DNA of 64,000 nucleotides, taken from positions 4,032,455-4,096,454 of the forward strand of contig FN649729.1 of the NCBI GenBank assembly GCA_000310025.1, read 5' to 3'. A program made the translations under genes and the position numbers. Under the pieces are notes generated by a model, which was not told where the DNA came from, searched no databases, and was given only the letters and a program-made list of their open reading frames with translations. This DNA is from Ectocarpus siliculosus. Its lineage: Eukaryota > Sar > Phaeophyceae > Ectocarpales > Ectocarpaceae. Shown here piece by piece: positions 40,786 to 54,200 of the stretch (positions are counted from its first letter, which is position 1; each line of letters starts with the position of its first letter).

Positions 40786-43700
40786 TCACCTGTATGACGA
40801 CTTCCACGTCCAAACTTCCTCGAACTTGATCAAAGCCGCTGTAACATCGTCCGGGGTCTTGTACATGTCATAGAAGCTCGGAAATTCCTTCTCAACGTGC
40901 TTCTTGACCTCGGGGTCGAAAGCAACGTCTTCGCTGCAGCTCCTTCGGCGAAGCAAATCCTCCAGGGCACTCATGTTTCCAGTGTTCCCCATGTCTCCCT
41001 GAAACAAATGCTTCTCGACGAAGTCCATGACGGGGGCCGACTTCCCCGACTTCTCCCTCGGGGTTTGCTGAGACTTCGTCCTAGCCCTCTCATTACGCTT
41101 GTTCTTCTCAGAATGGTACAACTTATTGATGCACCGGTTGACCCCCATGAGTACCTCTTTCTCATCGGGCAAAACCACGAACGTCTTGGGGCGAGCTCCA
41201 CCACCTCCTGTGAACCCTCCTCCTCCGCCTGGGAATCCGCTGAAGGCGCCTCCGGAGTTGAAGTTGGCAGCTTGCCCAGGCATTATGAGAGCTCCGAGGC
41301 CACCTGCACCAGGAAAGCCGCCTACACCAGGGAAGCCGCCTCCGAAGCCAAACCCGGCGCCGTTAACCTGGTCCACGTCATAAATCACGAAGTTCAAGAT
41401 TAAACTAAACTAAGTTCAAGACTAAACAAAACAAGTTCAATATGAAAAAAAACAAAATGAAGTTCAAAATTAAAAACGTTCATTGGACTTCAATGCTTAC
41501 CTGAGGCCCGAACTGGCCGGGGAATCGCGCGTAAGGGTTGGGCTGAACCGCGGGAGGCATGAAACCTTGGCGGTAAGCTCCTCCGAGAGACATGTAGTTG
41601 CCGGAGACTCCTGTGCCGTAAAGGTTGGGATGCTGAACCACGGGAGGCGCCTGTGTTATTAAACCAGGGCAACATCGAGAGGGACGCGTTACTACACTTT
41701 GTACAACTGTCTCAAAGGTGTACTCTTCAAGCAGTTCGTCTTACAACAACTTCCTCACCTGATACGCGGGTGGACCATATGCCCGCGGTCCCATTTGCCC
41801 CATGGCCCCAAAGCCGCCACCTGGATGCCCTCCGCTGTACGGTGCCTGCGGAGCCTGCGGAGCCTGCGGAGCCTGCGGAGCCTGCGGAGCCTGCGGAGCC
41901 TGCGGAGCCTGCGGAGCCTGCGGAGCCTGCGGAGCCTGCGGTGCCGGCGGTGCCCGCGGTGCCTGCGGTGCCTGCGGTGCCTGCCGTAGTAGTTGCCGTA
42001 GTCGTAGGGGAAGCAAATGCGGTAAACGTAGGAAAAAAGCAAAGTGCAAAAAAATCAAAGTAGTCCGAGATCTCTTCGCAAAATTTAACGCTTGCACAAA
42101 CTATTGCAATTAGCACCCACCTGAACCTCCTGAGGACCACCGCGCATCGTTTGCATCTCCTCCTTGAGCTTCTTGACGACCTGGACAAGGTCGACCAACA
42201 CCTCCTGTTGGGTGGAAGCCGCGGATTCCTTCTTGGGCCCCTCCCTGCCGTCGATGCCCATGGAGTGAATGTCAAACCTTTCCGCGAAAGCGGGCTTCAG
42301 GGCAGTGTAGTTCTTCTGGGCTCTTTGGAGGGTCGTACGGCATTCGCGGACGACTCTCCTCATGTTCTCATCGATAGAGAGGTCAATGCCATTGGCGAGG
42401 GCTCGAGCCACGACCATGGTGATCTGGATACTCCTGAGAATGCCTTCGTTCACCCTCGGGAGACCGAAGAATTCCTCTGAGATCCGAGTGAACAGCCCGA
42501 ACCGGCGGGTGCTGTTGATCATCTGTCCCTTGGCGTCGAGAGGGCCGTTTTGTTCGTCGAGGACGTATCCCTCCAACTTGATTCGGGCCCGACCGATGAC
42601 GACCATCGTAGCGTAAGCTTTTTCGATCAATCGGTTTTCGCGTGCAAGGCGATCTGTCCACCGTCTGATTTCCTCAAGGCGTAGCCGTTCTTGCAGTCGT
42701 AGGGGAGGATGTCGACCAGCCTGTCAGCTTCGATCCCGATCAAGTCCTGCCTGACGAAGGTGTTCATTGCCCACATCTCCGTCTTGTCCTGCTTCCTGAT
42801 GCACGCCGAGGTGAAGCTGTCGATGATGTACAGGGCCGCGGAGAACAGACTGATGTCTTCGCATGTGACCCCCTTATCTTTAAGCCTCTGCGCTGCTGCC
42901 TTGATCTCTGGCGTGAACAGGTGGTTCTCGTTCTCCCTGGTGCCCGGGTTTTGGCCCTCCTTCTTCAGCACCTCCCAGCACAGGTCGACGTCCTCCCCAA
43001 CCAACTCCATGATTGGCTTCAACCTGTCCTTTATCAGGCTCATGACCATGAAGTCGACATGCGGGGCAAGTGTCCACGGATTTGCCAACCTCCCTTGCTG
43101 ATACTTCCGGCCGGGCCCAATCTGACCTGAGACATGGTGAAAATCGTGGCGTGGTTGGTGAAATTTGTCCACAAAGGTATGTATATACAATTAATTGCAC
43201 AAAGAGGCACCTGTCTAAGATCACCCACGTGCCTCACCTTGGTTGTTTACGTAGATCTCCTTCTCATTCCTCACGATGTTGGCGACCAACCTGAAGTACG
43301 TTAAGACTTTGTCGAACACCGGCTTGTCTCCGTCATCGTTGTCAGGCACCATATACACCGATCGTTCTCGCAGCTTGAAGAGCACCCTAGTCTTGGAGTA
43401 GACGCCGTCGAGGCTGGTTGGAAGGAGCTCACCCTCCCTGTTCAACGTCCGAAGGATAGAAAGAGGAAGGTCCGGGATCCAATTGCCATCAACTGCCAAG
43501 AGTGCTTCAAGTGCCTTCGTCTTCGTTGTAGGCGCCTCAGTATCAGTATCCTGCGAGTGCTTGGCCCTATCTTCCAAAGCCTCCTTGCCGAACTTCACGT
43601 TCGCGGCAACGGCTTCCAGTTCCTTCAACGTGAGAGGGTAGACGGCGGATTGGAGGCAAACGGGTCTGTTGAGGCGAAACGCCTGTAGAAGAGTCTGCAC

Positions 43701-45439
43701 CAGCGTGGAGATAAGTTCCGTTGCGATTGACTTGTCACGGAAGTAGAGCTTGCTCCCGAAGATCCCCATGCTGCCGTTGTGGAAGCTGTACTCCGTGTCT
43801 TCAAACCTCTTCAGACCGAGCATTTCTAGCATGGAGCCTTCCCGCGTGGTAAACCCTTCTAAAGTCTCTTCATCGGGCACCACCCGGAGCGTCTCTTGTA
43901 CCGAGATTACCCGAAGAACCCTCCAAATCATCGGTCTGATCTTGGTCATGCCGTCCAACCTCTTCTGGAGGCGGGTAATCTTGCCCTGACGTTCGGCAGT
44001 AGGCTTGACCCTCTGCTTGAGTTGCAGCTTGGCGATCTCTGCCTCGGCATCCGTAGTAAACCTACTCTGAGCGCAGGAAGCTTTCCCTTCGATCCTGTAG
44101 TGGTTCGGGACGAAGAAGTCCGGGATGGCGACTACCTGGTGTAGGAACAACAGGAACTTGCGCTGAGCTGCCTCCACAGTTGCCACCCCTTGCTCCCTTA
44201 CGGCGTGTTCTAGGACGAAGAGAACCGACACATCCAAGGTTCGTCCACCAACTTCGATCATGGCGCGGTCGTGCTTCGTGTTCACCACCTTTCCCCTGGA
44301 ACTCCCCACAAGGATCTCCGTGCCCTCCCTCACACCAAGCTCGCCCGCGTCGTACGGGAAGGTCTTCATGAACACGTCCAGAATCTTTTTCTCCTTGAAC
44401 TTCTCGGGGTCAAAGAAAACGTCGACGCCTTCTTTCAACGGAGCCTTCGTGGAGTCCTCGGTCAGAACTGCGTCAAGAACGTCACACGCGTCCCGAAGTG
44501 TGATGTCTCCCCATGTTCTTCGGCGCTTGATTGCCTACAGCTTCTGCCTTGAACTTTGCCGCCTCCTCCTTCTTTCCCACGGGGGCACTTTTGAACAAAG
44601 GATCGTAGAAGTCATGGTGGTCACGTTTCTTCCTCTCCTTCTTTGCAGGCCTCACAGGGGTACCTGGTTCGCTGGGCTCGACCGGATCGACGGGTTCATC
44701 CTGCTCCTCACCCTCCTGTTCCTCTTCTGCTTCATCGTCGATCTCAGCGTCCGAGTCCGGAGGTGAGTCTGAGTCTGACCCATACTCGGAGTTGTAGTAG
44801 TCGTCCTCATCGTCCGAGTCCACGGCAAAAGAGGCACCTCCTTCATTTTTGCGCTTGGTAGACGACGCTCGAACGCCGGTTTGCCCGGCAGCCTCGAGAT
44901 GCTTCGGGCCGTAGCTCACCCAAGCCGACGCCCCGGTAGTCCCCGCACGGTTTCTGTTCGGTTGCAAAGGACGACCAGACCTTCTGGGTCCTTTGGCTTC
45001 CGGGACTTCCTCCTCCGAGACCTCTTTCTCCTCGACGACCTCGACGATAGCTTTGCCCTTACCCTTCCTGGCTTTACCCTCGGCTTTCTTGTCGGCTTTC
45101 TTGTCGGCTTTCTTCTCGGCTTTGCTCTCGGCTTTCTCCTCGGCTTTCTGCTCGGCTTTCTGCTCGGCTTTCTCCTCGGCTTTCTCCTCGGCTTTCTTCT
45201 CAGCTTTCGTCTCGGCTTTCTCCTCGGCTTTCTCCCCGGATTTCCCGTCGGCTCTGCCCTCGACCTCGTCCCCGGCGTACGCACCCTGACTTTCAATTGT
45301 CTTGGAGGATACATGGTACCCGGGATTCCTAAAGCTTCCTTGGTATTCACGAGGTTGAAATGCGAGGGTTGGCCGCGTTTCTCCAACGAGTTGGTTGGGT
45401 TTCGGAACCCGACCTGAAAGGGTCGCCTTCGGAGGTGGC
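40786..45439 (-). CDS. Large multi-exon gene, low-complexity and Gly-rich protein of unknown function
   Basis: Exons on the minus strand: 45439-43238, 43126-42121, 41980-41759, 41650-41501, 41367-40786, all with GT-AG introns and matching phases. The protein begins (as seen) Pro-rich, then carries a Lys/Glu/Ala repeat of the [12 protein letters not shown] kind, an acidic stretch, and a long globular part (43.2-44.5 kb) that I do not recognise. A helical domain (42.1-43.1 kb) follows, then an Ala-Pro-Gln repeat encoded by a 9-bp tandem repeat (41830-41980), and a Gly-rich tail with a short helical end. The reading frame shifts near 44.5 kb and near 42.65 kb with no credible intron, so the model is one gene with two indels (natural or sequencing) or adjoining genes. 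A first exon likely ends at 45568 (donor GACAG/GTATTT). A donor-like CAGGTGAGG at the last codon leaves the 3' end uncertain. Confidence 0.6.
41830..41980 (-). repeat. 9-bp coding minisatellite (GCCTGCGGA on plus strand)
   Basis: About sixteen units of nine bases encoding Ala-Pro-Gln in the spliced frame. The variant units (GGTGCCTGC) are at the splice-acceptor side. Confidence 0.85.
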
Positions 45440-45568
45440 CTGCAGAGTAAGAAAAAAAAGTATTCAAATTTTTCACCCCACTTGAAGACGTGCATTTTCG
45501 TGTGTATTTTCGGAAAGTGTCTTTTTTTAAGAAGATGTATGTTCAAGTGTCTTTTTGAGGGAAATACC

Positions 45569-46916
45569 TGTCGGGTGGCGTCAGTGAGGAAGTAAACTTC
45601 AAGGTACGATCGGACCTAAGAGTCAGCACGAGGTGTCAACAAAGAAGTCTACCCCGAGGTTGACTCGGAGGTTGACTCGGAGGTTGAGGGACGGTAGATA
45701 CTTGAAAGCGTGTATTTTCGGAAAGTGTCTTTTTTTTTCAAAAAGATACGTGTTCAAAGTGTCTTTTTTTCAAAAAATATCGCAAAAATCGCCAAAACGT
45801 CTTTTTGAGAAAAAGACCCATTGGGTTGTATAGGAACATGGGTCAACCGATATTTTTGAAAAAAAGACGTTTTGAACCGGTATCGTGCCGTTTCAAACAG
45901 ACCCAACCGGTATCGTGTCCTTTTGAGATGGGTCTTTTGCTGGAGTTGTGACTCGCACGAAAAAGCTTGGAGTTGCGGTGAAAATCCTACCGGACGTTGC
46001 ATGGTCTGTCGTACTGCTGTAGAACTACAGCAGAATGTACTGGTGTACGACTTGGTAGGCATGCAGCTTGCAATTCTTGGCTGGCTCGCGTGAGGTTTGT
46101 TGTTGTTGCGGTGCTACATCCCACCGTCAGCCACGCTGTCTTTCTGTCCGATTATGTAGGTCTATGCAGCACTCTCCATAGCACGTCTACAGTAGTCTAG
46201 AACTCGTTTGTCTCGTGATGATGCACTTGGCCGTGGGGTGTGTAAGTGCATCTCTCTCCTCTCCCACTCTCCGCCGCGAGACCACACATCCATCCATCCA
46301 GATCCACTACAAGTACCCTGTCGAAGTGCGTCATGCGGCGTCTTCTGATCCTTTCGGAGCGTCAACCATGCGGCGTTCAACCATGCAGCGTGTCTAGCAT
46401 CGCGGTTGACTTCAGTGGTTGAAAGCAAACATCCACATCACTTGACTCTACCCGTTCGAAACAAGCCACAGTCCAAGGAGATGCATCCACAGTCGAAGGG
46501 TGTGTATTGAAGTCTTTGCAGTGAATGGGGTAGAAACCCTGCCGGATATTGGGCATTGGGCATATTCTCAAGGTGTCCCTTGATTGGAAAAATATATATG
46601 CCTGCAAATACCATGGCCGACGACACGGTCCCATTTCGATCAACGCAGGGTACATGTCGAGTAACAGGGTAAAGATGTCGAGAAGCGTAGCCGTGGCAGG
46701 GTATACCCCGGTCTACAGGTGAAACGCGAGGTTGAAATTGGGCACGTTCAAATCAACAACGGTCGGTTTCACCTTGATCCAGAGTATGTACCCGCCTAAG
46801 ACAGAATTTGACTAGAGTACACCCCGTCGATTAGCTGCCGAAAATCTCACTCCCACTGTTCTTGTGTCTGCCCGTCATTGAGGCAGGTTGCGCCGTGCCG
46901 TTCGTGTACCACCGTG
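45569..46916. other. No gene supported; short T/A-rich repeats
   Basis: 45480-45930 holds several copies of 'GTGTCTTTTTTT.AAAAAGA' in both orientations, and 'AACCGGTATCGTG' twice. 46.1-46.9 kb shows nothing recognisable. A block 'GTTGCGGTGAAAATCCTACC' at about 45973 is related to the repeats at 47.4-48.7 kb. Confidence 0.45.
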
Positions 46917-47650
46917 TCGTCCGAAGCTCGTGGGTAAGAAGACCAAGCAAGTCAAGACCTTCTTCCGCCCACCCGCCCCCCACAATACCACGTTTGTTTC
47001 CAAGAACGGACGACAAGGCAACACCAAAAAGGCGAGAGGGGGGGGTCTAGGTTCTAGACCGGAGTACGGTGTTTCGTCGAGAGATTTATGTTTATGGTTC
47101 TCGGCAGGTAGGTGTCGAGAGATCGAGGAGATTGATTTCTGATTTGTTCTGGGCAGACGTCGAGATCAGAGGGCGATCTCTGATTTCTGATTCCTGTGCA
47201 GATCGATGTCGAAATCGGGACCTCTGGTGGTTTCTTGGCAGCAGCTGTCGAGATCTAGCTGGATTTCTCGGCGTGCAGACGGCTCTCTGTGTACTTGTGT
47301 ACTGCTCGCACGCCGTTAATTCGTTACGATGATAGCTGGTTCTACCTGGCCGCCTTGGCGCGAAGCCTTGGCTTGCGGTGAAAATCCTATCAGTCGTCGT
47401 CGTCGTCGTCGTTCCGGCGGCGGCGGCGGCGACTCCGGTAGCACTTGCACGTGCGCAGTTCAAAAGCTCGCGCGAAGCCTTGGCTTGCAGTGAAAATCCT
47501 ATCACTCGTTATGTCGTTCGTTCTATATTTCCGACTCCGGTAGCACTTGCACGTGCGCAGCTCGCTTGTCGTCTTTAGAACAGGGAAGCCGGCTCGTTTG
47601 CTACTATTCTACAGTACCAGTACCGGGCGTCGTCGTTTCAACCAACGTGT
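46917..47650 (+). repeat. Segmental direct duplication, first copy
   Basis: From 'GTGGGTAAGAAGACCAAGCA' through 'GGCGAGAGGGGGGG', 'GTTTCGTCGAGAGATTTATG' and on to 'GTACCAGTACCGGGCGTCGT', this matches 47814-48860 closely. The second copy has an insertion after about 48260. No convincing gene in either copy. Confidence 0.8.
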
Positions 47651-47813
47651 GTGTTTGTTTTCTAGAGCAAACAAGTACGGCAGCAGCTCTCGCCGGTCGT
47701 TGTGGCTCGCTCGTCTTCGTCTTATCGCCGATGAGCCACGCAGCGGCTGACCCCCCTCGCTCGGCCTCGCTGCCCCTTGTCTCCCTCACACTGAAGCAGG
47801 TCGCGCCGTTCTG

Positions 47814-48860
47814 TGGGTAAGAAGACCAAGCAAGTCAAGACCTTCTTCCAAGTCAAGACCTTCTTCCGCCCACCCGCCCCCCACAATACCACGTTTGTTT
47901 CCAAGAACGGACGACAAGGCAACACCAAAAAGGCGAGAGGGGGGGGGTCTAGGTTCTAGACCGGAGTACGGTGTTTCGTCGAGAGATTTATGTTTATGGT
48001 TCTCGGCAGGTAGGTGTCGAGAGATCGAGGAGACTGATTTCTGATTTGTTCTGGGCAGACGTCGAGATCAGAGGGCGATCTCTGATTTCTGATTTCTGTG
48101 CAGATCGATGTCGAAATCGGGACCTCTGGTGGTTTCTTGGCAGCAGCTGTCGAGATCTAGCTGGATTTCTCGGCGGGCAGACGGCTCTCTGTGTACTTGT
48201 GTACTTGTGTACTGCTCGCACGCCGTTAATTCGTTACGATGATAGCTGGTTCTACCTGGCCGCCTGCCTTTGCTTTGGGGAATGGGGGGGGGAAAGGCAA
48301 GGCAGGTAGGCAAGAAACCTGGGGTAGAGAAGCTGGAGCCCGTGACACCGCTATTGATATGCTAGCTCGCACGAAGCCTTGTTTTGGCTTGCGGTGAAAA
48401 TCCTACCAGTCATTGAAGTATCGTTCTGTCCGACGACGCTCGGTAGCACTTGCACGTGTTCGGTTCTTGGCTCGCACGAAGCTGCTGTTTGTTCGGCGGC
48501 TTGCGGTGAAAATCCTATCAGTCGTGGTCGTTCCGGCGGCGGCGACGCCGGTAGCACTTGCACGTGCGCAGTTCTTGGTTGGCGCGAAGCCTTGGCTTGC
48601 GGTGAAAATCCTATCAGTCGTCGTCGTCGTTCCGGCGGCGGCGGCGGCGACTCTGGTAGCACTTGCACGTGCGCAGTTCAAAAGCTCGCGCGAAGCCTTG
48701 GCTTGCAGTGAAAATCCTATCACTCGTTGTGTCGTTCGTTCTTTATTTCCGACTCCGGTAGCACTTGCACGTGCGCAGCTCGCTTGTCGTCTTTAGAACA
48801 GGGAAGCCGGCTCGTTCGCTACTATTCTACAGTACCAGTACCGGGCGTCGTCGTTTCAAA
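47814..48860 (+). repeat. Segmental direct duplication, second copy, with extra tandem units
   Basis: Homologous to 46917-47650. It contains four copies (about 48375, 48485, 48590, 48695) of a unit of about 105 bp, 'AGCCTTGGCTTGCGGTGAAA' to 'GTAGCACTTGCACGTGCGCA', where the first copy has two (about 47365 and 47475). Confidence 0.8.
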
Positions 48861-51204
48861 ACGTTTTTTTTCGCGAAATCTTGTTTGTAAAGCAACAAGG
48901 AAATGGGGTGCAAACAATGCATTTGTTGCAAATGCGTGTTTTGTCATGAACATCGTTTAATATCGCATCAACCCTTATTCTCGAACACCTCCGACCACGC
49001 AGCTCAAACCCAGTGCTTCTCGGCACACAAAACGCTACCTTCCAAAGCGGCGCTCCACCTCGATCAATACGTCCCTTGAGCATTCCTTTACTAAACGCAG
49101 AAGGTTTGAGTACTTCCCCGCTCGTGGTACTGCCGTGGCTACGACACTTGTGGAGGACAGCAAGACCTGTAGTTCCTGCGAAGAAACGAGGAACTTGTTC
49201 TCAGTGCTACAGTAAGCGTTTCTCGCCATACGAAAGCTAGACTCGTTGCACCGAAATTCGCCCCTCCGCGTGTTTTACGGCCCAATTGGCCCCCCTAAGC
49301 CACCCCAACACTACTCTTCCACCTATTATCCCCATTATTCATGTACTACGCAGCCCACACACTTTCGTTTTTTTATTGCGCAGTACATGAGAGGTTTAAG
49401 TGATCCACTCACTCAAAAGCATCCCAGGACAGCACAGCACAACGAAAACTCCCCCGAAAACTGTGTTCGACCGCCCTTGAAAACCGTTGCTGGAGGATCC
49501 ACCTTGACATGTACCCGGGCTGGTATGCAGTCGGAGCTTCCGGCACTGCAGCCTCAACAGGTGAACTAGCGAGGGGAATTGTAGAAGCTGGCTACGCAAC
49601 GCTCTTATCCAACCGCAAGTGTCGATCTGTCAACAACAAGCCCGCCGCCCGCACAATGAACCGCTAGCGTAATCATCTCACGAGCTAGTTTCGAACGCAC
49701 GTGAAGCCTTCAAGTTTGGCATTTGTTTTCCACCGATCGTGTGTCTGAAAGCCCCCGACGGTAACGAACACACCAATTCCCGAAACGACCAACTGCTGCG
49801 TTGCGGCTGCCGCAAACTAGGTACGACCATGTTGTAGCGCCCACAACGAGCTACTGGCCGTACGTGAGACACCATCCATCAGTTCCATCCCCCACACCTC
49901 CCACCTGGGGCCACCTAGAACACCACCATCATCAAGAAAACCACCCGCGCGACTCCCCCCCCTTATATCGAAAGGCTGCCGCCCAGCAAGGGTACCACGT
50001 CTTTGTCGCGTCAACACAAACAGACTCAAGGTGCAGACGGCAAACGCAAGAAGGTCGAGCAAGAGCACCGACTGTTCTTGCTTGTCAAACAGCAGCGTGC
50101 AATCTTTAACCACAATTACAGAAACTCGCCTTTCTGTGCCACAGTCCGCGGTCGCCGTTGGCTCCTCTAACGACCTTCACACCCCATCAGCATCGCCCCA
50201 AGGCACAGGTATCACATTCTTTATTTGGGCGTTTTCAAGGCCGAATCGGACCGGTTTCCACGAAATATTTGACCGAGGGTAGGGTAATTCCTATCCGCCG
50301 TCGCCTTTTCGAATCCTGAGGGACGCGGCGCATCCTGGTCTAGCCCACCGACCATGCATTTTGCAACAAACAACTTCCCCGTGATAGGTCCTGATCTAGC
50401 CCGCTGACCATGCATTTCGGAACAAACCAAGTCCGTCGTGGAAGACAAACACGCCGTAAACGGTGCAGCAACACCTATAAGCCACCGGTAGGCCAGTGGT
50501 AGTCAAGAAGCGCATACGTACCCTTGAGTCTATAGAGGAGGGACGTGCGCAGTGCCTGCCGAAACCTCGCGTAAAAAGAAGGACACCTCGAGAGCTGTGG
50601 CCCGTACGAAAACCTTTCCAGTGCCGCAAGATGTTTCTTTCGATGCACATCAGGGAGTGTTTCAGACCAAAACTCAATACACGAGCTACGCACTCGATGG
50701 GGGCAAACTTCACCATACTTCCGTACGATGTTGCGGAACCCCTCTGGTGGGGGGGGGGGCGCACCCCCAAACAGGGTGCCAAAGAGCGTTAATCCATATA
50801 AAATTTGTCTTCGTAGGACCACAGCCTTCCCCACGAGCAAAACAAACATCTGAAGGTCCATCGAGACGAAGGACAACCGGTAAGGAACAAGACACAACAG
50901 TATTGACACCACACATGCACGATTAGGTATGTGACGGAAGGTAAGATTCGCCGCGCTACGTCCCTCGCGGCTCGCTGGTTCGAGAATTTTTTGCTGCTCC
51001 GTTCCGCTTGCTGCCTTGCACCGTGTCATCGCTTTGTCGGCATCACGTTCCGACGTCGCAGCAGAGTCAATCAAGTCAACGGGCGGAGGGAGAGGCGGGG
51101 TGAGGTACGAAGGTGGTGGCAACGAACGAGTGGTGGCGACACGCTCTTGGTCACCCGTACCCACCACTAGGCTCGGATCACACAACAACGGGCCACACGG
51201 TTAA
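48861..51204. other. Intergenic, no gene supported
   Basis: 3' flank of the hydrolase gene. One small direct repeat is visible: 'CTGATCTAGCCCGCTGACCA' near 50391 and a near copy near 50335. Longer minus-strand frames (e.g. 50475-51188) lack domain signs and probably represent 3' UTR or spacer. Confidence 0.4.
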
Positions 51205-54200
51205 CTACTTGCTCACCACGCAGGACCTCGGGCCGGCGACCGACGTTCCCGCGCCTCTCCGCTCCGATCTCCCGTCCTTGTGCAGGGAGTGCTCGAGGTG
51301 CGTCACGAACCGCGCCAGCTCGGTCGGCAGCCACCTGCCTTCCTTCACCATGGCGTCTCCCCCCGCAACCTGCCGCGTGCTGTCCCCGTCTTCACCGCCC
51401 AGCCCGTCCCAAGCACTGCCGCCCCCTTCCGTCCCCAAAGGAGCTCCGTTGATAGAAGGCGGTGTGCCAGAAGCGGACAGGACGGCGGCACCCACATCCG
51501 GCGGGGTATACTCCGCATCCGGCGCCTCAGGAACCGACTCGGGATCGTCACGCCAGGCTGAAGGAACCCAGCTCCCCCCCCAGGGGGAGCCGCCCCACTT
51601 GCGCGGACGCCCGGGGGTCTTGCGCTGGAGAGCCGTCGACAGCACGCCGGACATAAACCTGCGTGTGGGTGGGTGCCGTGCGCATCGACGAGGCGCGAGG
51701 GATGCTACGCGGTCCGTGAGACATGGGGCAACGCCGGAAGCGCACAGATAGTCGCGGAGAGGTGGGTGGAATGGGAGTATATTGATGGCGGATGGAAAGC
51801 CACCAAGCATGCACATGGATGTAGTGTAGTAGCAGGACCACACGCAAACGGTGTGCTGGAAGATGGACAAGAACGCCACTTGGAAGGCATACGTTTCAAA
51901 CAGAAGGGTGCACCGTCCGCAGTCAGGGGCATCGCGGGCGAAAGATTGGAAGTCGAGTTCCCAGAACTATTGGAAAACAATGCAAGAGAGGAAATTCGAC
52001 GTTCGGCAAGCACGTTCCTCCGACAATGCTCGTCAAAACTATTTCGTGGCCTTCCCGGAGAAATGGCCTCCAAGGATCGCCCGAAAACACAACACCCAAA
52101 CACTGCTTGCCAATCCAGACACACGACCGAGGGTTTCGTCGCCCCGCCGCGGCTGAGTCTCCCGGTACACCCGCAACCCGCATGGGTGCTGCCCTCCAAC
52201 CCCAAGGTCTCACCCGCAGTGCCCCCCGTAGGTGTGGTAGACGAGGCGCACGGGGGCGCCTGCGGCCCTCTCCTGCTCCGGCAAGTGGTCGCCGTCGATG
52301 AAGGGGTCGTCTTTGGCGTTGACCACCATGAGCGGCACCCTGACTCTCGAGAGGTAGTTGGACGCGTTCACGTCCTCGTAGAACTCCTGGGTGGTGGGCA
52401 CGGCAGGCAGGCAGGCGTCCATGTTGACGGGCAGGAGAGGTGCACCACGCAGCAAAGGTCATGTCGTATGCAGGGGAGGTGGGGATCAGCGGTAAAGGAT
52501 AGGCCGTGAAGAGTGTTGCTGATTCGGTGTCGTAGCGAGACGCTGGGTCTGCCGTTGGCTTCCGGCCAGACCCAGCGCCAACCCTAACGTTGCCTGACCT
52601 AACTCTAACCCCAAGGTTGCACGCAGTTTTCTCAAGGCGAAACCATAGTACGACGACGACGACGACGACGACAGCAGCGAAACGCACGTCTGGGGAGGAG
52701 AAGTCGAAGACAGGAGACAAGATGTGGCTGTTGAACTGGGTGAAGGTCTTGACGTTCTGGACGGTCTCGAGGCTGAGCTTCTCCGGGAAGGCCTTGGCGT
52801 GAGCAGCGGCCTTCATATTCATCCACCCCATGAAGATCGGTGTGTACACGTACCTGTTGCAGCAAACGAACCGCGTTTCGAGGTTGCAGGAAACGAGAGG
52901 GACGTGCGCGATTTAGATTATGATATTTTAACGTCACGCTCATCAACGAACGCATATAGCATCTTCGCGTCATAAGCTAACGAGGAAGGGGCTAAATCGC
53001 CACATGACGGGGTATTTTTCAAGCTATCTCTTCCCTTCCAACGGAATGTTATTCGAGCTAATCATTTCCTTGCTACGGGATCATTTTCGAGCTAACTTTT
53101 TTTCCAACGCGATATTGTTGGAGTCATGTCTTACCTTCCAATGGGATCTTTCTCGAGCTTCTCTGCTGCGACCTTAGGCTCGAACGGTACGCAGCCGACA
53201 GCCGCGCCGTAGATGCCGAGGTCCCGCGCGCGATCGCCCTGTGGGGGAGATTGGGAAGTGCGGGCAAGGCAATGGAGAAAGGACAACGCCAAAGGGTCAG
53301 TCGGTAACACCGGAGGGGGGAACGGAGCACACCTGTTGCAAAGGTGTAGCAGTGTAGCCACCTCACGGCTGTGATATGGAGGTAACAACAACCGCCTTGA
53401 AAGAGTGAAAAGGTCGTGAAACCGCCTTGCAAACGTGAAACGGCCATGAAGCCGTCGTGAAATCGTCGTGAAAATGTGAAACTGTTCGTGAAACGGCCGT
53501 GAAACCGTCGCGGGACAGGCCTGGATGAGGTCGCCAACAACCTGGCGTGATTTACTTTCGAGATATTCAAGGCATTTGGGCAAGACTGGGCGGAGTGAAG
53601 GCTGCTACCTAGCAGTAGCGGTGTTTCGAGAGCTCTTGACTTCCCCGGGTTCATTGGATGAAAATTGTAACTCCGAGTTAATGCACAACGATGATTGGGC
53701 CGGGCTGGCGCACACTCACTCGTTCGTGATTCTCTCAAATCATATCCGATGCCACCCTGAGATGAAAACCACCACACCACCCTGGAGGTAGCCGTAGCTC
53801 GCGGGATGGCCTGCGAATCACTAACGCTAACGTTACACACCATGGCCTGCGGATTACCGACGCCAACGCTTGACACCATGGCCTGCGGAACACTAACGCT
53901 AACACCGGGTGCGTGGGTGTTTTTCACCTGCTCCCCCAAGAACTTGACGATGACGTTCCCTCCTAGGCTGAAACCACTCAGGTAAATCCGGTCCCATGTG
54001 CCTGGAAACTTGCGGTGGATCTCTTCGATCTGGATACCACCACGGAACAAGGAACAAGGAAGAAACCAATATAAACGTGGCGGAAGCGCGGGAGAACAGC
54101 AAACAAGTACGGATAAGAAACATGAAGAAAATGACTTTGAAACTAGAGGCCAGATAGCTCGGTACATCAAAAGTCGGCATGGCGGGAGATCGAGGAGAAA

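Noticed and set aside
50475-51188. 237-codon minus-strand frame downstream of the hydrolase gene
   Set aside because: No domain or splice relation to the hydrolase, whose last exon ends with a clear stop at 51205; likely spacer or 3' UTR.
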